From Elmis aenea (Eukaryota; Arthropoda; Insecta; Coleoptera; Elmidae), in contig OX393579.1 in NCBI GenBank assembly GCA_947652605.1, forward strand, positions 2,666,001-2,730,000: a stretch of DNA of 64,000 bases, written 5' to 3'. The notes under the pieces are model-generated. The model was not told the DNA's origin and made no database searches. It was given only the letters and a program-made list of their open reading frames with translations. The position numbers and the translations under genes are program-made. Each line of letters starts with the position of its first letter. Positions within the stretch are counted from its first letter, which is position 1. Below are positions 1 to 11,440 of this stretch, in pieces.

Positions 1-1755
1 AATCGCTACGGAACGTTTGTGAGTTCTCCATTGTTCCCTGAAATAAATATGCACATTTAGTAGCTTAAACTAACAGTTTGTGGTGCATATAATAGCCCAA
101 GTGATTTAATTTTCTTGAAAAAAAATTTCATGCCTCACTAAATGTGCAGTTTCGTCTAATAAGCCAAATTGTATTCAATTAGTCAACTAAAGCGAGCATT
201 TAAATTTTTTCCAAGAAAATTAAATAGTTTATGTAGTAAAATTGTTGCAGTTAAATAATTCAAATCGCTCAGTAAATACATTTTTTATAAAACGATGCAT
301 GAAAAAACCCAAGTTAATGACAAACAAATTTTAAATCATTTTTCTAGTGCTAATCAAAAAAACTTTCGGTTTATACGAGTTATGGACAATAAGTTTATGC
401 ACTGAATTTTTTTCTACCGACGTGGCAATAATGTAGGCTTCTATAGTGGTTAGGCGTTTAGGGAAAGGCCTTATGTTTCATCGGTGTAGATTAGGTCACT
501 ATCGAGGGTGTAAGTATTTTTCTGTGTCAATATTAATTTGTAAACGCAGTTTGCATGATCAAAACTAAGCACGATGTTTTAACCAAGCAAAGAAGCAACA
601 TCTAATTTCTTGCTAAACTCAGTAAAAGAGGGTTGAAAATTCATGAAATATTAAAAATTGTTTATGGGGAGTCTGCCATTTAGCATAGAACTGTATACAT
701 ATAAATAAATGGACCGGTTTAAGGAAGGGCGCAAAAGTCGTTCAACAATTAAGACTATGCTTTTTTTATGTTCGAGAAGTTGTCCACACGAATTTGTTTC
801 ACAGGATCTAATAGTTAATGCCGGAATAATACAAAATTAAATTTTTGGTGAGCTCACTGCACGAACATTTTGTCCACATCTTGTAAATAATACATTTTCT
901 GTAATAAATTTGCAATTGAAAGCTGGGCAAACAAAAAGGTAAATCCTTTTATATTTTAATTCAGAAAGGTGATTTGAAATATCTCAAAAACTAGTTACTT
1001 CGAATCTGAAGTACGTTTAGCTAGGTATTGTTCGTAATGTAGAAATAGTTAACAAAATTGGATATTAATGTGAGTATCAAATTCTAACACGGTTTCTTTA
1101 AAGGCTGATGACTGATTCAATGTTAAATTCCTAAAACTGGATTAGTGTCCTTCAAAAACAAAGACCTGTAATTACAACCTTTTTTTTTCTAATAAGTTTA
1201 CCCAACTTTTTAGAGGTTGCTATATATATATCATATAAATAATATGAATTGGTAACAATTACTCTATTTAAGGACTTTTAAAAGCTACCGTTTAGGATAC
1301 GTGTACCGTGTACCCCATAACCTTTAATTGTATAAACACACTATCAGACAAATACATCTGACATGCCGAATGTTAGTGTTAAAATTACAGATATGACAAT
1401 ATGTGAGAAGCATATACCATAAATAACCATTTAATAAAAATTTTAATGTGTTTTTACCTTCGTTTTGAGAGCCGGTCGATATGTAGCTGCTGATGATTGA
1501 CAATATTTCCCGCGCAACTGAGCTTACGCGCGCAAGGGAATCAATGGAGCTACTCTAAGTCAAACAAACTACTTTTTAAAATATTTACCCACAAAAGTAT
1601 TTTATCTTTAAAATAGTATTACGAATCTGTTTTGTTAATTGTTAATATGTTAAACATTCTTCACTACATTTTATTCACTATTTTATACAAAATGTAAAAA
1701 AAAAAGCATTTTTATATCATATAAATAAAATTATATTAATGTTAACTTATTGTAG
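1..1755. other. No gene recognised; probably intron upstream of the BEN-domain exons
   Basis: AT-rich sequence without a supported coding exon. The exon at 1756 needs an upstream exon that leaves one base of a split codon; I did not find a convincing one here, so the protein's N-terminal part is probably outside the window. A short GC-richer patch at about 1470-1550 contains CGCGC-type runs. It could be a regulatory site or untranslated exon, but nothing decides this. Confidence 0.5.
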
Positions 1756-2622
1756 GATTTGGAAGATTTCGCAGACGACGAACCTTTGATCAGTGGCTAT
1801 CATATCCCTTAAATATTTATGAAAAACCGTCAGAAGATCCACCACCAGATATATTGGCCCGGCTAAGAGAGTCAAGAGATCGTAAAGATGGCGACAGAAG
1901 AAACAGATTGGTAAGTATTAATTTAAATATTCTTTTCCGGGATAACATTTCAATTTCATTGCAATTAAAATAGGTGAAACTTGGAGAAGGCATAGAAATT
2001 TACGAAGATCAATTAAGAAGTGTGAAATGGAGTGATTATCGGAAATTGACTCGCGGTCTGGCTACTATACTATTCAGTCCCGCCGAATTAGCAACATGTT
2101 CTGTAACAGGCCAAAGATGGAGTCGTGCTGGAAATGGGGAGAGACCGGTAAAACCTGCGTTAGATCGTGCCAAAGTTCAAGCAATCATATGTACGTACAA
2201 TTGTTATAAATTAAAAAATTGTCTTGACGTATAGGTAATAAAATTAACTGGCTTGAAAGTAAAGCATGTGTACATAAACATAATATTTTAATATACAAAT
2301 TCTCATGTAATCCGAACCAATGAATTAATGCATTCTTATATACAGAGCATTTAGAGTTGCATAACTTACAGGATCAATTTTTTAAACTTTTTTACAGCGT
2401 ATGTTGCTACTCGATTCCCAATGGTGGAAATAAGCAGGATCAAGCAAGTTCTTGCTTATAAATGCAAAGAAAACTCTACGGCTTTTAAAATGAAGGCAGT
2501 ACGTTATTATGGGTATGCAAATAAATAATTATGCAACATTAAACATAATTTACACCACTTTTAATTGAATTAATTAGCAGTGTGTTTTCAGGGATCAACT
2601 CAAAGCGCCAAACAAAAATTAG
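1756..2622 (+). CDS. BEN-domain protein, last exons (partial)
   Basis: Exons 1756-1910, 1974-2190 and 2398-2512, with a probable last exon at 2592-2622, join in phase across GT-AG introns. The first exon enters with two bases of a split codon. The product is basic and Arg-rich at first (QWLSYPLNIYEKP, then RLRESRDRKDGDRR). It then fits the BEN domain: an LGEGIEIYEDQL start, a WSDYRKLTRGLATILFSPAEL helix, the KPALDRAKVQAI motif, and a C-terminal FPMVEISRIKQVLAYKC segment. BEN domains bind DNA or mediate contacts in transcriptional repressors and insulator proteins such as insect Insensitive and Elba factors. Without the last splice the frame would stop at 2526-2528 (ending YYGYANK); with it the end is YYGDQLKAPNKN, stop TAG 2620-2622. 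The spliced form is favoured by the GTATGC donor and TTTTCAG acceptor. The N-terminus lies outside. Domain call is firm; orthology is not. Confidence 0.82.
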
Positions 2623-2756
2623 GGTACTAGGCACTCAAACTGCATCTACCGGTTAGGTTGGTGTACAGTAGTAACAAATTCATTAGCAACTAATTACTCA
2701 ATATAGTTATATATGAAATGTATTAATATATTATGTTGTTTGTAAATTTTTGTTTC

Positions 2757-2762
2757 AATAAA
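2757..2762 (+). promoter_or_regulatory. Poly(A) signal of the BEN-domain gene
   Basis: AATAAA lies about 135 bp after the stop codon of the BEN-domain exons and is followed by T/GT-rich sequence, as expected for a 3' end. Confidence 0.6.
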
Positions 2763-2925
2763 ATGTTTATATTTACCAGTGATCTTTTGCACTTTAAATG
2801 TACGTAGAAAAGAAATCCCAATTATTACTTAATTACCAGTGAACATTAATCATCCAAATCAGCACTAAAAAAGTATGCAAATGTAATTAAAACTTTTTCC
2901 TTGTTATTTAGTTGTATTTATTGGT

Positions 2926-3150
2926 ATAAACATAAACTAAAGTGATATTCATTTTAAATATTAAACATATAATAATTCGCTGCACATAGATACATAAGAT
3001 AAATGCAGGGCTGCAAAGATACAAGTTATAAACATAAACAAAGATACAAGTTATAAACATAAACAAAAGTGATATTCATTTTAAATATTAAACATAATAA
3101 TTCACTGCACATAGATACACAAGATAAATGCAGGGCTGCAAAGAAACAAG
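2926..3150. repeat. Local direct duplication with a short tandem repeat
   Basis: A segment of about 100 bp starting near 2926 (TAAACATAAAC, then AGTGATATTCATTTTAAAT, ending GCAGGGCTGCAAAGA) recurs at about 3054-3150 with few changes. Between the copies, a 25-bp unit with AAGATACAAGTTATAAAC is present twice in tandem (about 3016-3065). This looks like replication slippage or unequal exchange. Confidence 0.8.
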
Positions 3151-4681
3151 TTTGGGCCCCAATGAAGAAATTTGGAACCCACCAGCAAGAGCTGAGTAAC
3201 TAAATATCAAAGATGGCAATATAAAGAGTATTATAATCAGACACAAAGCCTCTTTCTGGCCTCCTAGGTCCTTATTTCATTCACCTGACCCCTTCTATAG
3301 CTTTCTTCTGCGTTCCTGCAGCCCCAAAAATAAAATAGAATGATTAAATACACATTAACATAGTAACAAACTAAATATGAGGTTTATAACAGCTACAGTG
3401 GGTTAACGTCTGCAATTTATAATAAATGTATTATTAATAAAAGGTTTTATGGCTAAGTTGTACCCTACGAACACTTGCTTTTCTGCGATAAATTTGTTCG
3501 ATATTTTACATCAAATTTGTCAATTATGGAACTGAATCCATATATTTTGATTTGTAATCAGCTAGCAATGTTTGAAAATTAATTGTCTGCAAATTTTTTT
3601 GATAAAACGCTGTTTAAACACTACATACATCATCAGTAATTTCAAGATCGGCAGAAGCCCAAAGGCACACTTAAAATAAGAATTTTATGTTTAAAGAAAC
3701 AAGAAACTGGCAGTATTTGGCCTTAAAATATAGCTTAATATCTATTTCATTTTTGCATATATGTAATTTTGCTTAATATTAGCTATTAAATATGAACTAG
3801 TCAAAAATATAAAATAAATGACAGATAACCTCACTTTATCGATTCAGTTTTCGGTGCAGCAACAAGTAAATCGCGAATTAAATTGATTTTCAAAGCATGT
3901 ACAGAGTGTTTTGCATATCAAAGAGGTGTTGCATGATAAAGTGATTGGAAATTAATCTTAAAATTTTTGCTGGTAGTTACCGATTTGGTAAACTACAAAG
4001 CCTTATGAACTAAAGCAGTTTATAAACTAATAAAGTTTTGCACAATTTTGGATTTAAGTATGTTTTAATGAAATAAAATATTAAATTTAAAGCAAGTTTA
4101 TGTAGCATAAGCTGTTCAATTTATGGCTAATAAAGATAACAGATATGCTGTAGTTGTACTATTTAAGTGTTTCTGTACATGCAGTTAAACATGTGCACAT
4201 TTCTGCTAATTATTTTGTTAAAAATTGAAACAATAAGACAACTTTTGGACATACTATCTACTATTCTGAACATAAAAAGCCAATTTTAATACTGTGATTT
4301 TCCAAAAATGATATCCACCAAAATAGTAAATTATAATTATTTCAAAACTAAAGTGCTTGTTTAAATTTTTTTTTATGCCACTGTAAAGCATATTGATACT
4401 CTCGAACCTCTTATAAAGCAGCAGTAAATAAATACTTCCAAACTTTGGTTCACTGCAGACTCTCAAAAAAATAATAAAAGTAAAATTAAGTATTTATGCA
4501 ATGAAAACAAAATAATAATATATAATATACACTAATATACCATGTAACAAAGATAACTTTGTTACTACAAGTAGTGAAGCTAATTAAAACAAAACTTACA
4601 CACTTATGATAACAATGCAATGCGTTAATTTATGTGTAGTAAAAATTCTTTTTCAAGTTGGAAAATCTTCAACTTCAGGCT
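3151..4681. other. Intergenic; no gene seen; 3' flank of GTPase copy A
   Basis: No coding exon recognised. From about 4010 rightwards the sequence is clearly related to the 3' flank of copy B (about 10285-11440). It contains the single CTGTAAAG at about 4380 that corresponds to the hAT target site occupied in copy B. The CCTCCTAGGTCC patch near 3260 is probably a fragment of an old repeat I cannot name. Confidence 0.5.
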
Positions 4682-7600
4682 TTAGTTAGAATCAGAGGTG
4701 AAATCTGAATCGGTATAAGTTGTGTAAATATCATCAAGAAATGTATTACAATGATTTGTACTTCGTTGTGAAAGATGAGTTCTACCGACAGAATGTTCTT
4801 GATTTTCAGTGGAGCCTCTACTTGAACCACGTTCTCTTGAATCTAAACTACGGCCACATCCACCTGAACCTTCTCTTCGGTGCTGTCTGTGATGTGGAAG
4901 GTCATGATACTGATAGGAATGTGGAGAACGCTGGTAGTTCATGGTTCTTGCACCATATCTTTTAACTTGGTGATAGTTAATCGGTTCATGATAAAACCCT
5001 CTTGATTGATGAGGATAAGGTTGGTGAAAATAAGGGGGTGGATGATCATGGAATTGCCTAGGATTTTTACCATGCTGTTGATAATTATAATTCCTCGAGT
5101 TTCCGTAGGGGGTAGATCCCAAATATGATCCTGTTGGATTCATTCCATAACGAGGTTGATAGGCCCCACGTGATGGATTACCACCAGTTGATACATCAAC
5201 TTTAAATTCTCTCTGCCTCAAAGGTGATTTCGATCCGGTCCATTGCTTATTTTTATGCATTTTATTTTTGGCTTTGAAAATTCTTGTAAGGGGATGCACA
5301 TATTCTCGTTTGCTGCTTCGATTTTCATCTCTACGTGCTTCATTTTGTTTAACAAAAAGTTCCTTGATTTTGCTGCCATTGTGTTTAAGCGTGTACAGTT
5401 GTTGTATGCAGTTTATAATTTCATCTGCTGTAAGTGATGATCCCATATTGTCCGACTGTGTCATGGCACGAATTAGAGCTAATTTTTCTTGATTATATTC
5501 TTGCAAAAATTTTTCTAAACGCTTGATCATTTGACGATCTGCGTTGTTACCCATTGATTTTTCACTACAACAAAAATGCAAGTTAAGTTGAGTATGCAAA
5601 ATGTGTGCTGCTTGGGCTTCATACTTATTTAAAGAGCCTAAGTCAGCTAAATTGGAAAAGCTATTTTAAACAAATGGAAAATTGTGACAATGCCCAATAT
5701 TTTTAAAATTAAATATAACATACATTACAAAATTTTATTTTTTGCTTCTGTCAAGTCAAAAATGATTTAAAAATCCCATCTATCACTTACCGATCAATCA
5801 AATGCTCCAAATAAGCTTGGTATGCATCATTGTATGGTGTTATCGCATTCGTTTGCAAGAAATGAGCAAATTTAGCAGTTATTTTAATAATTGTCTCTTG
5901 CTCATTTTCATACTCCATCACACGTCTTTCAATTTTCTTGATAATATTTTGGGCACTCATATGGGCAAGTTCTTCAGTACATATTTCACTTTTAATGTTT
6001 TCATTTTCTATTTTACCTTCACATTCTTTTGTTTCATAGTATATGTGCATATGAACTTTGTACATGCATCCACATTGATTGCAATTGTTTGCAGTTCGGT
6101 TCATTGCGGCACAACTAATTAATTCTGGAGAACCCACGATTTCTTGTGGAACATTTGTTAAGTAGCAAGGTTTATGACATTGTTGTTTGTAATGCCACTT
6201 TTGACGATCACCCACCTGCAATAAAAGCAATTGAAAATTTTAAATTTCATAAATTACTATTTTAAGAAAAACAAATGAATGAATAAACAATTTTTTTTAA
6301 AGTCAAGTTTCATATCAAATGGATTTTATACATTATTGTGAAATTATTATATCATTGCATTCGAAATTCATACCTTATAAACGGTGGAACACTTTTGGGC
6401 CGTACAAACTGTGGTTGGTTCATCAAGCTCGGTTACTTCAAGGTCAACTATCGGGATGTACAATTTGTCTTTTAGACCAGCAAGTGTTTGCGATGAAGAA
6501 ATAAATGAAGTTTGATGTCTTTGAAGAATATAAATGTTGTCTTCAATTAACTGAGCAATTTCTGCAAGGGGCTTGGACAATTGAACAATTAAACGTCGTG
6601 CTTCGTTCACAGAAACCGTGTCTTTAACTTGGTGGGGTACCAAAGATGGTTTATTGTCATCACCAACAATGTATTTGATCATTCTAAAAAATACAAAGTG
6701 GTAAAACATACAAAAAATTAAAAACTTAAAGAAATTATAATTTTTTGAGTCAATAATAAATAAGAAAGACTCGATGTGATTTTCTGCCTAAAGCATTTTT
6801 AAAATACAGTGATGACCTGTCACTTTTAGCTTAAGCATTGGGTAACATGAAACGAAATTCAATGGAAAAACATTCTGGTTACATATTCCAACAAAAATTT
6901 ATTCCATTTTTTTTTTGAATAACATTAATTTATCAAGAGTAAAGGGACCGCCTGTGGCAAAATTTGCTTAATCTGCCCTGGGACCATGTTTCAGGCATTT
7001 GATACTAGACTATGACATTTAAAAAAATATGCAAAAGTGGACTGAAAAAAACAAGTTTGTTTCATAAATTTTGTACTGGCAAAGACAAAATATTTTTATT
7101 GACATAATTGGATGAAAAATAACAAGATTAATTTAAAAAAATGATATGTATAATAATAAGGAAGCTATAACACAATACCTCTGACAAAAACTTTTTAGAT
7201 AATAACACAAAAACTCCCATTTAATCCACACCCTGTATAAGTTAATTTGATATTGATAATACTAATTTACTAATGGCGATATATCACAATTGTAAAGACA
7301 AAAAAAAATACTTTTTGGTAGTAACTCTACAACTGCAGGTGGCACAAATTTTTGGAATGGTTATGAATTTGTAACAAAAAAATTGTTCTTACTTTGTGCA
7401 TTCTTGAGCTGACTGCTTCCAACTACCAATAAAATGTTCCCTATGACGTTTTTCAAATTTAACGCCACCCTGTGTTGCAGCCAAATATCGAAAAGCTTCA
7501 TTATCAATGCAGAAAATATTGTTTTTGTTTAATGGAATTTGGACATTTTTAACGTCTCCAAGTATTTTTCTCAACGCCGGTAATGTTTCACCAGGCTGAT

Positions 7601-8198
7601 AAAATGTACCCCTGGTGTTGGTGAACATGAAGATCATATTTTGGCTTGCACTTTTATCAAGTCGCGATAAAAGCTGCTTAATGCAAAACTCGAACATGAC
7701 AGTTATTCTGACATTATTCGGTTTCAGTAATATGCAAATCGCATTTATGTACTCGTGTTCCCCAATAAATGAAAGAATATTTTCGAAATTTATGTTGTCC
7801 TGATCTATTCCACGAGTATCGCCAATGCCAGGAGTATCAATCAATCGAATTTTTATTTCTCCATGTGGAAAAATGTACGATCTAACGCTCTGGGTGGCCG
7901 AGGCCCCAATATCTACACATTCATTAGAATCGTCGCCAACATGAACAATTTGTTCTGTATAATTGCTATCCGTTACAGTGAACTTCGATGGAATTAAGAT
8001 TTGTAGTTTTTCTTTTTCTGCTATGTCGAAGTCTTTGAAGTGAACGTAATTACAAAATCCATTAATGAAAGTCGATTTTCCGACACCAGTTTCTCCCAGA
8101 AGCAAAATATTAATGTATTTCTCTTCACCCAAATTCATTTCCTTAGCATGATTTTTACGCTTCGTCATCTCATCCTTACTTTGAGCTTTGGCTGCCAT
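4682..8198 (-). CDS. P-loop GTPase with Cys/His module and low-complexity tail, copy A
   Basis: Exons in transcript order are 8198-7393, 6683-6374, 6215-5791 and 5564-4682. All introns are GT-AG and the phases match, giving about 807 residues. Residues 1-269 are a G domain: P-loop GETGVGKS at 35-42, probable switch Thr102, DTPG at 121-124, and TNTRG near 193-197 in the usual G4 position. This resembles AIG1/septin-type TRAFAC GTPases but lacks a clear NKxD. Residues 362-437 carry paired Cys and His: Cys362/367, Cys385/389, then C-x2-C-x-C-x4-H-x-H at 417-429, a plausible zinc site. The rest of exon 3 and the start of exon 4 look helical. The tail from about residue 600 is rich in Tyr, Gln, Asn, Pro and His and ends TDSDFTSDSN. 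I start at Met 8198 because copy B begins there; Met 8228 is in frame upstream. A CATAG acceptor-like site sits just before this ATG, so a 5' untranslated intron is possible. Function unknown. I recall this G-domain plus Cys-rich layout (perhaps DUF8206) from insect and fungal proteins, unchecked. Confidence 0.85.
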
Positions 8199-9860
8199 GA
8201 CTATGAGAGAATTAAGAATATAACTCATTTAATTAAAACAACTCAAACGTTACACAACCAAACCGAACTAAACTACTTTAATTTTTGAATTGTCACACCA
8301 AATATTTTTAGCAAATTGAAACTTTTGTGCAAGACCAATTAGAGTGCATTTGAGCCGCAGAAAAAAAAAAAAGTTTTCTTTTCGGAGCTCCGACCCCTTT
8401 ACAAAGTTCCAAGACTCCTTTAAAGAACTTAGGAACCCCTTGTTGTAAAACTTCGGGGCCTCTTTTCGGAGAACTCCGGGATGCCTTTTTGCAGAGCTTC
8501 CGGACTCGCTTTCGAAGTTTCGGACGTTTTCCGGAGTTTTAGATCCCATCCTGGAGATCTAAGAATCCTCTCCGAGGCTGCGAGACTATTTTTCGGATCT
8601 CAGAGATCGCTTCCCGGAATTTTAAGATCCCTTCTGTAACTCCGGGCCCCGATAATTTATGTCTTCCTCTCACAACCAAGCATTCGTAAATCATTTCTTT
8701 TTTTAATTTTAACAGAGGAATGCATAATTTTTGATAATGACAATGAGTACTATATCAAATTAAATTGGTTTTAAAAATTGTCGGGAGAATTTAAAATAAC
8801 ATTTTGATCACGGAACAGATAAGGTATAAATACAATATTTTGCAGATAATAACAGGATGTAATATGAAATATCTTTATTGTACATCATTATATAGAAACA
8901 GACCAAAATCGTTTATTGTAGCTTAATCATCTCTGAAGATGAGAATGGAAGAAACTACAGAGAAACTTGAGAATTTAGAGTTAATTGATCGTCAAATAGT
9001 AGCCTCCATTACCGCTAAGGAATTAATGTAACCTAAATAATAGTTCTGAATATTGTACATGACGATTTGGGCATAAAAATGTCTACCGCTGGTGAAAACT
9101 GTAAGACATTTCAATTTTTTTTTCCATTTTAAACGATGAATGTATAATCCTACAGTATTATTAACATTTAGTATATGTTATCAACTAATAAAATAAGGTT
9201 TAAAGATTAGTAAAGACTACCCATTCAGTGTCCAAACGCATTCATTTCAAAATAACTGATTGTTAAATTATGTAATGTAATACCTGTAATATTAATATTT
9301 ATCAACAAACTCACAAAATGACGTAATTAATAACGCTGTACCTCCAACAACCGATTACTTATCAATTTATATGAAAATTATCGAATGCTAAATGGGGAGC
9401 AGAATTAATTTAAAAATATGTTTAAAGGGCCTGAAATTTTTAACAACTTTATTGAATTAAACTTATCCAACACACTAATCTAATAATATAACAATTACTT
9501 TTGTACGGTAAATGTGATGTCTAAATATTTATGATGTTTTGCATGTACGCAATAAGCAAATTAGAAAAATACGTGTTTAATTAATTTTTTAAATAAATCA
9601 CATTTACCTAATGCTAATATATCAACAATTACTTACCTATCCAGCAAAATGTAACACAGTAACGTTTTTAATACGTCGGGATAACTAACACTCCTTCTCG
9701 ATGACAATAACGCAGCTAATAACTGAAATTCTGTAGCAAGTTAGCGTTAAATACGATCTAAGGACTTCCCCGACAAAGGCGCATTATTGCGCAGTAAATA
9801 TATGGGACTGGACCTACCGTAGTAACCCATACGAGGCAAACTGCAAAGCTTTGTGATTTC
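8199..9860. other. 5' flank of GTPase copy A; no other gene
   Basis: Matches the flank of copy B at about 18885-21110 in patches, such as TTTAATTTTTGAATTGTCACACC, and TAATAGTTCTGAAT near 9040. The promoter of copy A should be here, but I see no certain TATA or initiator. The minus-strand open frame 8268-8549 is a by-product of the GC-rich degenerate repeat and is not called. Confidence 0.5.
8380..8650. repeat. GC-rich degenerate repeat upstream of copy A
   Basis: About ten imperfect units of 20-30 bp built around CCGGAGTT / AACTCCGG, each often followed by CCTTTT. Much richer in GC than the surroundings. A related block lies at 18990-19235 at the matching place upstream of copy B, so it predates the gene duplication. 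Confidence 0.65.
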
Positions 9861-10246
9861 ATATACAAGGTGTAGATAGAATAGGATCATGCAACATAGT
9901 AATTTCAATGGTACAATTTTTAAAGTTGTATAATATCTAATATCTCCCCTAATTATTTTAGAAAAAAAGTTTATTGAGTTTTTGTAGAAAAAAATTCTGT
10001 CTAAAAATGTAATCAATATTAATTTTTAGATTTCCAATAACTAAAAATTGAGAAAATTGCAAAACGCCGTTTTGACTAAAATCTGTAGTGCCTTGGAATT
10101 ATGCAGCGACAACTGCCCAGACTAATTTTTTTGTCTACAAAAAACCTCAATAAACTTTTTTGTAAAATAATTAGCAGATATTAACTTTTAAAATTTTAGC
10201 ATTGAAATAACTTATGTTGCACGATTCAGTTCAGCACCCTGTATAT
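9861..10246. mobile_element. Foldback MITE with ACAGGGTG-type ends
   Basis: Two arms of about 135 bp face each other: left 9861-9995, right about 10105-10246. They share GCAACATA, TTATTTCAATG, AATTATTTTA and AAAAAGTTTATTGAG in inverse order. The ends read ATATACAAGGTG and, inverted, ATATACAGGGTG. No coding capacity. Such CCCTGTAT-ended foldbacks are common in insects; the superfamily is uncertain. It lies at the junction of the two duplication units. Confidence 0.75.
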
Positions 10247-10647
10247 TAAATATTATATTGCAGTTTGTCACATAGTAAAGGCATTAGTAAAAGAAGCAGT
10301 TTATAAACTAATACATTTTTGGGTTTAAGTATGTTTTAATAAAACAAAATATTAAATTCAAACATTTTTAATAAAGCAAGTTTAAATGGTTTATAGAGAT
10401 AACATATGCTGCAATTGTACCAATAGTGTTTCTGTAGTTGCACTCAAAATTATGCACATTTCTGCTAATTATTTTGGCATGAAATACAACAGAGACATTA
10501 TGGTTTTTGGACCAAGTACTACTTTGAGCTTCTAAAACAAATTAGCATACTGCGATTTAAACAAATAATATTTACCAAAACAGTTAATAAATTATTTCAA
10601 AGCCAAGTGTAACAGTTAATTTTTTTTTTTGTGATGCCACTGTAGAG

Positions 10648-10945
10648 CAGCGGTTGCCAAAGTGGTGGTCCGCGGACCACTAGTGGTCCGCGAGAAAATT
10701 TCGCTGGTCCGCAGAAAAATGTGGAATATACTTACTCATCATTTTATTATGGTTTATTAATAAAGCTTTCATAACTTGGTTACTATTAATAGTTTCATTT
10801 TATTAACTAGGTACATTTTATGTGTTCTTTGATCACAATTTTTTTTTATAAATATATTTAACACTTAAAAAATCCTATTAGTGGTCCGCGGGATTTAAAT
10901 TATGAATTAACTGGTCCGTGAGGTCAAAAAGTTTGGCAACCGCTG
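10648..10945. mobile_element. hAT-type MITE, 298 bp
   Basis: Perfect terminal inverted repeats CAGCGGTTGCCAAA ... TTTGGCAACCGCTG, flanked by the 8-bp target duplication CTGTAGAG (10640-10647 and 10946-10953). An 8-bp duplication and CAG-type ends are hallmarks of hAT elements. The interior has several TGGTCCGCGG-like motifs near both ends and no coding capacity. The paralogous site in unit A (about 4380) holds a single CTGTAAAG with no insert. Confidence 0.93.
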
Positions 10946-11440
10946 CTGTAGAGCATATTAATAGTCCTGAACATCTTAGAAAGCAGCAGTAAATTAATGG
11001 GTATCTACTTCCAAAATTTGGAATGCTGCAGACTCCCAAAAATATAATAAAAGTAAAATAAAATATCTATGCAATAAAAAAAAAAAATATATATATGATA
11101 TAATAGTAGTGACAATAATCTACCACATTTATTAAATCAGCAAAATTTGGCACATTTACAATAAAAATTGAAAGGCATTTAAAAAATTAAACAATGTTTA
11201 CAAATTTATAACTTTTTTGTATTTGCTACAGCAAAATATTTGTATTTGAAGATTTTTTTGCAGTTTTCTCTCAGAAAAGGCAACGCTGGTTAATTTTCGG
11301 AAAGCCATTTTGTTGTTATTTTACCCAACTTTGCTAATTTAAACAAGTCTTTAACACTTATGATAACAAAGCAATGCTTTTATCGTCGCCCTGTATAGCA
11401 AAATTTCTTTTTCAAGTTGGAAAGTCTTCAACTTGAGACT

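Larger units (their letters stand above)
4010..9835. repeat. Segmental tandem duplication, unit A
   Basis: Unit A contains GTPase copy A with its 3' flank (from about 4010) and 5' flank (to about 9835). Unit B is about 10285-21110. Similarity covers exons, introns and both flanks: CAGTTTATAAACTAATA starts both units, and the CAATAACGCAG and GGACTTCCCC motifs lie near both far ends. Exons are more alike than flanks. The edges are estimates by eye. Confidence 0.8.

Noticed and set aside
5243..6504. Plus-strand frames opposite the exons of copy A
   Set aside because: Complementary to real exons with confirmed splice phases; the products are hydrophobic and unrelated to any family.
8268..8549. 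Minus-strand open frame of 93 codons, with a related frame at 18946-19149
   Set aside because: Both lie in the GC-rich degenerate repeat and share only repeat-derived residues; lengths and frames are not conserved between the two units.
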